A stretch of DNA of 64,000 bases, from positions 6,822-70,821 of the forward strand of contig NZ_WWFG01000017.1 of assembly GCF_026127265.1 (NCBI RefSeq), read 5' to 3'. The translations under genes were made by a program, and so were the position numbers. This document shows, in pieces, positions 41,627-49,429 of this stretch. This stretch comes from Nostoc sp. KVJ3 (GTDB lineage Bacteria > Cyanobacteriota > Cyanobacteriia > Cyanobacteriales > Nostocaceae). The notes below the pieces were generated by a model. That model saw nothing but the letters and a program-made list of their open reading frames with translations, was not told where the DNA came from and did not search any database. How positions within the stretch are numbered: position 1 is the first letter of the stretch; each line of letters begins with the position of its first letter.

Positions 41627-42418
41627 TTAAATTATTACTTGCTTTAGGGTTTGATAATTTCTGGATTTTGCGCCTTCAAGCCTTAAAAATAAGCCAGCTT
41701 TAATCAACTCCGGCTCATTTCTAGTAATCCATGCAGTTAACCTGCCCATAACGGAAACCTCTATTTCTTCATAGTTCACTGCTTCTGTAAAGCCTGCGTC
41801 AAGTGAATCAATTCTATCGATAACTCTATCTACTATAGGAAAAAAATCTACCTCTATTGCTCCTAACTCCAATACAGCTTGTCTGGTTTTAGATGAGTTG
41901 TACTTGATGAACGCTTTTTCGTCTTCACCCCAATACAAATTTCTCACCACTACATAATCAACCTGATGACCACAAGCTTCTATTAATCGTTTGAGTTGAA
42001 TTACGCTGTCTTTGACTCTGCCTAGTACCGATACCATAGTAATGCGATAGCCCAAGCTTGACGATTGCACATCTTGAACAAAATCCTTAAAATAATCTCC
42101 CACTCCAGACGGCAGATCCATTAAAGCTACAGTAGGACTTAATTGCTGTAAATCATTCTTGAAAATCTCGTTAAACCCATGTTGATTAAATTTGATTGTT
42201 TTGACCCCTCCATTTACAACTCTGTTATAGTGTCTCCAAAGTTGTGGATTGTTAGAGTCGCAGTCATACGCTACAACATGAATCAAGTTGGCCAAGTACA
42301 TATCTAATAGAAACCTAGCCACAATACTTTTACCTGTGCCTCCCTTTTCTCCAGTACACACTACTATTCTTTTATTCAGTGCTGCTCTTTCTCCATTAAT
42401 CGGGTAAGTTTGACTCAT
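41627..42418 (-). CDS. Mobilization-type ParA/MinD-like ATPase
   Basis: 263 residues. Deviant Walker A CTGEKGGTGKSIVAR near 22-36, VAYDCDSNNPQLW, and VALMDLPSGVGDYF near 100. The nucleotide motifs are those of the ParA/MinD group, but the rest differs clearly from the ParA at 11475. Such proteins (TraL/MobD-like) often sit beside relaxase genes, and here the relaxase locus starts 1.1 kb away on the other strand. It is 12 bp after a small DNA-binding-like gene. A role in mobilization or partition is likely. Confidence 0.78.
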   Translation of the reverse strand: MSQTYPINGERAALNKRIVVCTGEKGGTGKSIVARFLLDMYLANLIHVVAYDCDSNNPQLWRHYNRVVNGGVKTIKFNQHGFNEIFKNDLQQLSPTVALMDLPSGVGDYFKDFVQDVQSSSLGYRITMVSVLGRVKDSVIQLKRLIEACGHQVDYVVVRNLYWGEDEKAFIKYNSSKTRQAVLELGAIEVDFFPIVDRVIDRIDSLDAGFTEAVNYEEIEVSVMGRLTAWITRNEPELIKAGLFLRLEGAKSRNYQTLKQVII

Positions 42419-42430
42419 AATTCAACCAGT

Positions 42431-43000
42431 TTATAAATCTTCAGCACTGTAAAGTTTTGGTTGAAAGGCAGGGTTGTTTAATTCACTCTCTAGGTTTGAT
42501 TGTGCCGATTGCTCCTGCGAGAAAGGCTGTTTACTTTTTCTCTTGCCCTTTGTACTATTGACTGTTGATTTCTCCGCCTCACTACTAGCTTGAACTGACG
42601 TAGTATTTACCACTACTGACTCAGTTTCAATCGCAGTATTTTCAATCGCAGTATTCCCCACCGTTGGCTGAGTTTCAGTAGCCGGATTTGATAAAGTACT
42701 ACTGTTGCCACTTGAGTCGGTCTTTTGACGGCGATGAGTGCTTTTTTTCAACTCACCGATTAAATATTTGATTCTGCTACCAGTCAAATTAATCCCCAAA
42801 CCCTTCAGCATCTCCGATACTTCATCATAACTGTAGCCATACTTATCAGAGGTCAGTTTCTCGATATACCGTCTCATCTTGCGAACGGCTTCTCTGTCCG
42901 ATACACTATCCCGCTCTTTCGGCTTGAGATCCTTTAAGGCAGTAATCGCCTTATCAATCTTGCCTTTAGTAATCTGACCAGAATCTTTTGGCTCAACCAT
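42431..43000 (-). CDS. Putative DNA-binding partner of the mobilization ATPase
   Basis: 189 residues. The first 95 residues are basic and helical (RKMRRYIEKLTSDKYGYSYDEVSEMLKGLGINLTGSRIKYLIGEL), with the look of a helix-turn-helix. The rest is a disordered Ser/Thr/Asn tail with short repeats (ENTAIETESVV). Position and size match TraK/MobC-like accessory proteins that sit before ParA-like ATPases. It starts just before the candidate oriT. Confidence 0.6.
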   Translation of the reverse strand: MVEPKDSGQITKGKIDKAITALKDLKPKERDSVSDREAVRKMRRYIEKLTSDKYGYSYDEVSEMLKGLGINLTGSRIKYLIGELKKSTHRRQKTDSSGNSSTLSNPATETQPTVGNTAIENTAIETESVVVNTTSVQASSEAEKSTVNSTKGKRKSKQPFSQEQSAQSNLESELNNPAFQPKLYSAEDL

Positions 43001-43541
43001 TGCTATGAAATTAAATTGATTATCATAATTCCCTTATTTTCCACTATTTTTCAAAAAGTATAACTCCTCCTAAAAAGCTGGTTTCAGCTACGCTGATTAG
43101 AATTTTTGTTGCTGCTACGCCGTCACCATAATTTATTAGATGCTGATATATTTCTCCCGCTCCAGCTACGCTGTTGCTATGTTCCCCCGATGTTGACTGT
43201 TGCTGACTGTAGCCAAACTATCCCGGCTACGCCGCCGTAGTGATTCAGCAAATACTGATATAATTATGACGAAACAGCTACGCTGTCATCGTTCTTCATC
43301 CCACCCGTAATCACCCGAAACCGTCTCCCCAGCTACGCTGTCGTTCCCTCGCCCCCAGCCTCTCGCTGTGCCTCCGTACATACGTAGCACTTGAAACCTC
43401 CCCTACCCCCAAAATGGGCTAGAAGCCAGCCATGCCTCAAAGCTTACGCTTTGTCTCGCTGCGCTCGAACGGCAAAGCTGGTTTAGTGGGGTTTCACCCC
43501 CCTAAAAACCCCCCTCGCAATGTCCCTAAATATCTCGAATT
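43001..43541. other. Candidate oriT region with six CAGCTACGCTG-type repeats
   Basis: 541 bp without a gene between divergent mobilization genes. The string CAGCTACGCTG occurs at 43085, 43163, 43275 and 43330, with variants GCTACGCCG at 43114 and 43226. Near the mobC start an imperfect inverted repeat (TTTAGTGGGG at 43482-43491 with CCCCCTAAA up to 43506) could be a relaxase-recognition hairpin. The location beside mobC and relaxase is the standard place for oriT; the nick site is not identified. Confidence 0.5.
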
Positions 43542-43946
43542 ATGGCGAACCGCAAGCAGTCTAAAGCTCTAGTCCGAAAGCATATTTTTCCAGTGAGATT
43601 GAGCGACATCGAACTGGACTTGCTGCGAATAAAATCACTTGATGCGGGGATGTCAGCAAGTGAACTCATAAGACGTAATGCGTTGATGCGTCCATTACCC
43701 AAACGACTAAGTAAAATTAGCCTGCAAACATATTGGGAATTAGGACAAATCGGCAACAACCTAAACCAGCTTGTCAAGGCAACCAACACAGCCCTAAAAA
43801 TTGGGCGAACTTTACCGGCTTCACCAGAACTACTAAGAGAACTTTTAGAACTGTTGCATCAGTGCAGACGAGACATTGCCTCGGATGACATTGATTCGGA
43901 AGATTCGGAAGAGGAAAACGAAGAGGATGATTGGGAAGCAGACTAA
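43542..43946 (+). CDS. mobC: MobC-like relaxosome accessory protein
   Basis: 134 residues. FPVRLSDIELDLLRIKSLDAGMSASELIRRNAL is the ribbon-helix-helix-like start of MobC proteins, and YWELGQIGNNLNQLVKATN is their conserved second part. The acidic tail (DIDSEDSEEENEEDDWE) overlaps the relaxase start by 20 bp. It should bind oriT and help the relaxase. Confidence 0.88.
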   Translation: MANRKQSKALVRKHIFPVRLSDIELDLLRIKSLDAGMSASELIRRNALMRPLPKRLSKISLQTYWELGQIGNNLNQLVKATNTALKIGRTLPASPELLRELLELLHQCRRDIASDDIDSEDSEEENEEDDWEAD

Positions 43947-46900
43947 AGGCAGAGGTTTTCGCAAGCTGTTGGATTATTTAGAATCCCGTGAAGATGCCAA
44001 ACTAATCGGCGGCAACATGAGCGGGAGAAATGCTCGTGAATTGGCGCGGGAATTTAAGCTGTCTCGACAACTAAATTCAGATGCAGACCGAGTTGTTTAT
44101 CATGTCTCACTGTCAGCAGCTAAGGGTGATAAATTGGATGATGAGAAGTGGAGCGAGATTGGCGACCGCTACATGAAGGAAATGGGTTTTGATGCCAATC
44201 AGTTTGTTATCTTCCGCCACCATAACACCGACGACGACCACATCCACATTGCAGCCAGCCGGATTAGGATGGACACGGGGCTGTTAGTACATGATTCCTG
44301 GGATTATGTGCGCTCTGAAAAAGTTCTGCGACAAATCGAACAAGACTATGAGTTAGTGCAAGTGCAGGGCAGTAGAGAGAAACTGAATCGGACACCCAGC
44401 ACAGGGCAAATCAGGCGTATCCGGCGAGAGCAGGAAGAATATTCATTGGGGCAACGCGACTCCCTCCCAGAACGCACTATCAAGGAGCAAGTTCAGCAGA
44501 CAATTGATAACGCATCTGTTGACAATCCTCAGATGCCTTTATTCATAATGCGCTTGCAGGTTGATGGTATCAGTGTAAGGACAGGATTTACCAGAAATGG
44601 GAAATCTAAAGGAATTTCTTACGAGAAAGATGGGCAAGCTTTCAGTGGCACACAATTAGGTGCAGCTTATACCTTCCCAGGTTTGCAAAAACATCGTGGA
44701 GTTGACTACCAATCACAACGCGATGATGCGCGGATTGAACATCTGTTGAACAATCGTGTCGGGCGAACAGCGGAGAGCCAACAACCCATAAATGCAATCT
44801 CTGACTTTATTGAACAGTCAGTAATTGAGTCAGCCTTGATTGAAACATTACCACAATTAACAGAGCAAGTGTCTCAATATCAGCAGCAGCTAGAAGAAGG
44901 AAGAACCGCATTCGATGACCTTGGAGAAGCGATTGCTGATGTGGAGCAACAACTCTTATCACAAAGAGCAGTGGATGCAATCTCTGACTTTATTGAACAG
45001 TCAGTAGTTGAGTCTACCTTGATGGAAACGTTACCACAATTAACAGAACAACTCTCTCAAGTCAGGCAGCAGCTAGAAGCAAGAAGAACCGCATTCGACG
45101 GACTAGACGCGGCGATTACTCAAGAGTTACAATCCCATGTAGAGAAAAGAGCTATTTCATCAATTTCTGATTATATTGAGCAATCGACTATTGAATCAGC
45201 ATTAACTGAAACAGTATTAGAATTAACAGAGCAACTATCTCAATATCGGCAGCAACTCCTTGGAGCTAAAACTACATTCAATGACTTTGATGAAGCATTG
45301 ACGGCTGAGTTGCAATCCCATGCAGATCAGAAAGCCATTTTATCAATCTTTGATTATATTGAGCAATCAACTATCGAGTCAGCTTTAACCCAAACAGTAT
45401 TAGGATTAACAGAGCAAATTTCTCAATATCGGCAGCAACTCCTTGGAGCTAAAACTACATTCAATGACTTTGATGAAGCATTGACGGCTGAGTTGCAATC
45501 CCATGCAGATCAGAAAACCATTTTATCAATCTTTGATTATATTGAGCAATCGACTATTGAATCAGCATTAACTGAAACAGTATTAGAATTAACAGAGCAA
45601 CTATCTCAATATCGGCAGCAACTCCTTGGAGCTAAAACTACATTCAATGACTTTGATGAAGCATTGACGGCTGAGTTGCAATCCCATGCAGATCAGAAAG
45701 CCATTTTATCAATCTTTGATTATATTGAGCAATCAACTATCGAGTCAGCTTTAACCCAAACAGTATTAGGATTAACAGAGCAAATTTCTCAATATCGGCA
45801 GCAGCTACTTGAAGCGAAAACTACATTCAATGACTTTGATGAAGCATTGACGGCTGAGTTACAATCTCATGCAGAGAAGAGAGCTATCTTATCAATCTTT
45901 GATTATATTGAGCAATCAACTATCGAGTCAGCTTTAACCCAAACAGTATTAGGATTAACAGAGCAAATTTCTCAATATCGGCAGCAGCTACTTGAAGCGA
46001 AAACTACATTCAATGACTTTGATGAAGCATTGACGGCTGAGTTACAATCTCATGCAGAGAAGAGAGCTATCTTATCAATCTCTGATTATATTGAGCAATC
46101 AACTGTCGAGTCAGCCTTAACTGAAACAGTATTAGAATTAACGCAAAAACTTTCTCAATACAAAGAGGGACTTGTTACAGCTAAAGCTACATTTAATGAC
46201 CTGGATGCAGAGCTTGCGGCTGAGTTACAATCCCATGTAGAGAAAAGAGCTATTTCATCAATTTCTGATTATGTTGACCAATCAACTGTCGAGTCAGCCT
46301 TAACTGAAGCAGTATTAGAACTAACACAACAACTTTCTCAAAATCAGCAGCAGCTATCAGCCGGAAGAACCATATTCGACGACCTGGAAGCAGCGATTGT
46401 TTATTTGGAGCAACTGCATAGATCGCAAACAACAGTAGACGCAATTGCTCTTAATCAAACTCCAACTATAACCACAGATGAACCAAAGCTAAAAGATAAT
46501 CTTTCAGCCGAGTTATATCAGTATTACAGTGCCGACTTGCAAAACTTATTAGTGACTGACCGAGATAAAGAAATCGCTATCAGGGCATTATTAGATAATA
46601 AGCCACTTCAAGATGTTGAAGAAATTATCTTTGCCAGTCCAGCCAGATGGACTACTGATGAAGCTAAAGCATTAGTTCTAATCGCTAATAATCAACTGGC
46701 ATCTGATAGAGAGCAAAAACAGCGTTCACCCCAGTTTACACCACCGCCAGAGGATGAAAGCCTACGCCCAGTATTACAGCATTTCTTGACTCAAAAACGC
46801 GGTATAACAAACTTCCTTGTACACCCATTACAGCAGCAGGGGTTGGGTTACATAGACCAGCACCGAAATGTTGTCTTTATCAAGCGCTCTTTGAACGGTT

Positions 46901-47367
46901 CTAAGTCAGGCGCACTGGTTTGGGATACTCATCGCCAAGATAATCGCTGTTCCGAGTACCCCGAAAACAGCGATCGCTCTCCTGGGTGGTTTCACCTGAA
47001 ATTGGGTGGAGAACCAGACGATAAAATCGAGAGAGTGTACCTGTGTTCTTCCCCTATTGATGCGCTGACAATGGCAGAGATTGACAGGAATGGACACAAG
47101 GGGCAACCACCAGTGAGGACAATGTACATGGCAGTGGATGATCCAGATAACTTGCCCTTTGAACTTCTCAGAAATATCAACAGGATTGGGGTGGCATTTA
47201 ATAACGATGATCGGGGAAATGAAGCCGCCGAGGTCGTTCAGTCAATGTTACCCCAGGCTAAAAGAATTGCACCCAAGGGGCTAAGTTGGAATGAGATTCT
47301 TATTAAACAGCAGCAGCAGCAAGATGAACTGGAGCAAAAGCAACGCTCTAGGGGTTTTAGTCGATAA
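43927..47367 (+). CDS. MobA/VirD2-family relaxase with nine 61-residue repeats and DUF3991/Toprim end
   Basis: 1146 residues from the ATG at 43927 (MIGKQTKGRGFRKLLDYLE), the typical start of this family; an ATG at 43876 adds unrelated residues. The relaxase domain is about 1-200: candidate nicking Tyr17 and the His triad in RHHNTDDDHIHIAAS (His98 or 99, His105, His107). Residues 290-838 are nine tandem copies of a coiled-coil-like unit. After a short region come a DUF3991-like part (VLQHFLTQKRGITNFLV) and a Toprim_2-like part (VYLCSSPIDALTMAEID, IGVAFNNDDRGNEAAE) from about 945 on. It cuts and carries one strand at oriT. No full type IV secretion set is present, so the plasmid is likely mobilizable rather than self-transmissible. 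Confidence 0.9.
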   Translation: MIGKQTKGRGFRKLLDYLESREDAKLIGGNMSGRNARELAREFKLSRQLNSDADRVVYHVSLSAAKGDKLDDEKWSEIGDRYMKEMGFDANQFVIFRHHNTDDDHIHIAASRIRMDTGLLVHDSWDYVRSEKVLRQIEQDYELVQVQGSREKLNRTPSTGQIRRIRREQEEYSLGQRDSLPERTIKEQVQQTIDNASVDNPQMPLFIMRLQVDGISVRTGFTRNGKSKGISYEKDGQAFSGTQLGAAYTFPGLQKHRGVDYQSQRDDARIEHLLNNRVGRTAESQQPINAISDFIEQSVIESALIETLPQLTEQVSQYQQQLEEGRTAFDDLGEAIADVEQQLLSQRAVDAISDFIEQSVVESTLMETLPQLTEQLSQVRQQLEARRTAFDGLDAAITQELQSHVEKRAISSISDYIEQSTIESALTETVLELTEQLSQYRQQLLGAKTTFNDFDEALTAELQSHADQKAILSIFDYIEQSTIESALTQTVLGLTEQISQYRQQLLGAKTTFNDFDEALTAELQSHADQKTILSIFDYIEQSTIESALTETVLELTEQLSQYRQQLLGAKTTFNDFDEALTAELQSHADQKAILSIFDYIEQSTIESALTQTVLGLTEQISQYRQQLLEAKTTFNDFDEALTAELQSHAEKRAILSIFDYIEQSTIESALTQTVLGLTEQISQYRQQLLEAKTTFNDFDEALTAELQSHAEKRAILSISDYIEQSTVESALTETVLELTQKLSQYKEGLVTAKATFNDLDAELAAELQSHVEKRAISSISDYVDQSTVESALTEAVLELTQQLSQNQQQLSAGRTIFDDLEAAIVYLEQLHRSQTTVDAIALNQTPTITTDEPKLKDNLSAELYQYYSADLQNLLVTDRDKEIAIRALLDNKPLQDVEEIIFASPARWTTDEAKALVLIANNQLASDREQKQRSPQFTPPPEDESLRPVLQHFLTQKRGITNFLVHPLQQQGLGYIDQHRNVVFIKRSLNGSKSGALVWDTHRQDNRCSEYPENSDRSPGWFHLKLGGEPDDKIERVYLCSSPIDALTMAEIDRNGHKGQPPVRTMYMAVDDPDNLPFELLRNINRIGVAFNNDDRGNEAAEVVQSMLPQAKRIAPKGLSWNEILIKQQQQQDELEQKQRSRGFSR
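44794..46440 (+). repeat. 183-bp tandem repeat array, nine copies, within the relaxase gene
   Basis: The string GATTATATTGAGCAATC recurs with an exact 183-bp step (45169, 45352, 45535 and on). Copies 1, 2, 8 and 9 are diverged, and copies 3-7 are nearly identical. Copies 3 and 5 appear the same, and copy 4 resembles 6, so a 366-bp pair was duplicated recently. The step keeps the frame, giving 61-residue units of the form (S)IxDYIEQSTIESAL...LTEQLSQYRQQL. Confidence 0.95.
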
Positions 47368-47385
47368 TGCTCGTGTTGAGCCGAC

Positions 47386-47512
47386 GAACTCGTGACCGCT
47401 ACGCTCTCGGAGTCGGTGGCTCTTACGGGCAGAAAGATTACTGGTTGGGCCAACTAGATCCTGCAAGCCCGCAAGAGCCACTCCGCTAACGCCGACTCCG
47501 AGCCACGAGTTC
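47386..47512. repeat. Imperfect 39-40-bp inverted repeat after the relaxase gene
   Basis: The left arm 47386-47424 starts GAACTCGTG and ends GTGGCTCTT. The right arm 47473-47512 starts AAGAGCCAC and ends CACGAGTTC. GGAGTCGG and its complement also pair inside. Forty-eight bases lie between. It may act as a terminator or be the remains of an element. Confidence 0.6.
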
Positions 47513-47873
47513 TTAAAACCTGGAAAGAAAGACACTGTAGACCTTTTGAATATATTAATGCTTATCAGTCGGGCAGGTGGTATGGAGAGATTTTGCCGGC
47601 ATAGCGCAATCAGCTTGCCACTAACGAAAAGTGAGGCAAGCAATTAACAACGTCAAAATAGTATCAAAATTGAGCAATGCCTACTCAATAGTAGAGATTA
47701 CCGAGAAGAGGAAGTTAAAATTCACAAATACTTCCGTAGACTTCGGGGCGGCAAGTGTTAACGCCTAAGCAGAAAATCATGATCAGCAGAAAAATTATTA
47801 GTCAAAGTCAGTAGACCGAAAACTTCTGCGATCGCTCTGTGATGAATACCTGTGAAACTGATTGTTGTCTAAG

Positions 47874-47897
47874 AAACTGTATTTTATGATACAGTTT
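47874..47897. terminator. Hairpin just inside the left end of the IS
   Basis: AAACTGTAT pairs perfectly with ATACAGTTT around a six-base loop and is followed by three more T. Such a hairpin near the end of an insertion sequence can stop outside transcription from entering the transposase gene. Confidence 0.5.
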
Positions 47898-48059
47898 TTT
47901 GAAAAAGCGTTGACCAATATTACATAAATAAAACTAATGATTTGGATACAAAGGTAAGGGTAGCTCTCGCACCAGAAGATTGTTCTGGTGCTGGTCTTGG
48001 AATTTTTGTAAAGTATTGGGGTAAAGAAGCAAAATTTTCGATTTAGAGGATTAATTAGT

Positions 48060-49205
48060 TTGGCTATGACTGCAACTACCCCAGTTCTAACTGATAGTAA
48101 AACTTTGAACGAAGTAGTAAACTGTTTAACGGAAAATATTCCAATTCAGACTCAAGGCAAGTGTGAACAAAAAAATATCTTTGAAATTCTAATTAGGGCA
48201 GCCACCCAAAGAGATAGCATAGAAAACACAAGTAAAGTATTAAAAAATGTTCCCACAAGTAACGATATTCGTTATCATTTGGAGAAATATTCAGACCTGA
48301 ACTCTCTGGAATCAGATTTAAATACTGCACTTCAAAGTCGGTTCCCAGATGGTATTCAAAAAGGAAAATACAAAATTGCTATCGATTTTAACTTAATTCC
48401 ATATTATGGTGAACCATCATCATCAGAAGCACCATACATTTATAGAAGTCAAGCAAAAAGTGGCACTTGTTCTTTTTATGCCTACGCTACTGTCTATGTA
48501 ATTAAAAAGAATAAACGACTTACCTTAGCTATTAAAGCTGTTCAACAACAAAATACTTTAGTAGCAATTATTACTTATCTTTTAGCTCTGATTGAGCCTT
48601 TGAAGCTAAAAATAGAACGATTGTATTTAGACCGGGAATTCTTCTGTGTGCCAGTCATCAGATGGTTGCAAGCTCTTGATATCCCCTTTGAAATGCCAGT
48701 AATTATTCGAGGTAAACATGGCGGTACTAGACAATTAATTAGAGGTAGGCGCAGTTATAAAACAACTTATACTTTAAACAGCGATAAATATGGCTCAGTC
48801 ACTTTTCATGTATGGATAATTTGTACATATAAAAATGGTAAAAGACGAGCGCATGGGCGAGAGTTTTTTATTTACGCAGTCTATAAAGTACAGTTATCTT
48901 TACACCTGATACATGATGACTATCGTCTTCGTTTTGGGATTGAGAGTAGCTATCGGATGAAAAACCAGTGCCGAATTAAAACTACTATTAAAAATCCCAT
49001 TATTCGGCTTTTATTTGTAGCTTTGGCGTTTTTAATTATTAATATTTGGATTTATCTAGTATGGCATTATCTTAGCCGTTTAAAAAGAAGCTCTCGACAA
49101 GTTCTTTCTCACTTATTTACCCTCAAACAGATGCTTGAATTTCTACGTCAAGCCGTAGACCGCAACTATGGGGTAGCCTGCGAAGTTTGTTTACCATCTG
49201 GCTGA
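48060..49205 (+). CDS. ISH3-family transposase
   Basis: 381 residues from a TTG at 48060, 9 bp after AGAGGA; an ATG at 48066 is the alternative. DDE-type landmarks are IAIDFNLIPYYG (first Asp), LYLDREFF (second Asp) and LRFGIESSYRMKNQCRIKT (Glu), the order and spacing of the ISH3 group. A hydrophobic stretch follows (LLFVALAFLIINIWIYLVW), also usual in this family. The frame is complete and lies between perfect terminal repeats, so the enzyme is probably active. Confidence 0.88.
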   Translation: MAMTATTPVLTDSKTLNEVVNCLTENIPIQTQGKCEQKNIFEILIRAATQRDSIENTSKVLKNVPTSNDIRYHLEKYSDLNSLESDLNTALQSRFPDGIQKGKYKIAIDFNLIPYYGEPSSSEAPYIYRSQAKSGTCSFYAYATVYVIKKNKRLTLAIKAVQQQNTLVAIITYLLALIEPLKLKIERLYLDREFFCVPVIRWLQALDIPFEMPVIIRGKHGGTRQLIRGRRSYKTTYTLNSDKYGSVTFHVWIICTYKNGKRRAHGREFFIYAVYKVQLSLHLIHDDYRLRFGIESSYRMKNQCRIKTTIKNPIIRLLFVALAFLIINIWIYLVWHYLSRLKRSSRQVLSHLFTLKQMLEFLRQAVDRNYGVACEVCLPSG

Positions 49206-49429
49206 TTTTGGTTGATTTTCGGGGCTTATTTATAAGCAAATCTTATTATTCACATCTCACAATCCCCTTTTGTACATTTCAAAAAAAAACGGTATCATAC
49301 ACTACTATTTTTTAGCGATCGCAGAAGTTTTCGGTCTACTGAAAGTTCTTAGCAGCACTCCTGTCAAAAACTCATCATGTTACCTGAACGGATAAAGCAT
49401 AGCTGAATTTACTAATTGGGCGTTAACTG

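Larger units (their letters stand above)
47804..49346 (+). mobile_element. Complete ISH3-type insertion sequence with 5-bp target duplication
   Basis: The element proper is 47809-49341 (1533 bp). Its ends are a perfect 28-bp inverted repeat: 47809-47836, beginning CAGTAGACCGAAAAC, and the exact reverse complement at 49314-49341. AAAGT flanks both sides (47804-47808 and 49342-49346) as a target duplication. One intact transposase gene lies inside. The inner end of each terminal repeat contains a GCGATCGC octamer. Perfect ends and an intact gene indicate a recent insertion. Confidence 0.93.

Noticed and set aside
44794..46440. CRISPR-like array because of regular spacing
   Set aside because: The 183-bp units are repeated in full with no unique spacers, and they are in frame within the relaxase.
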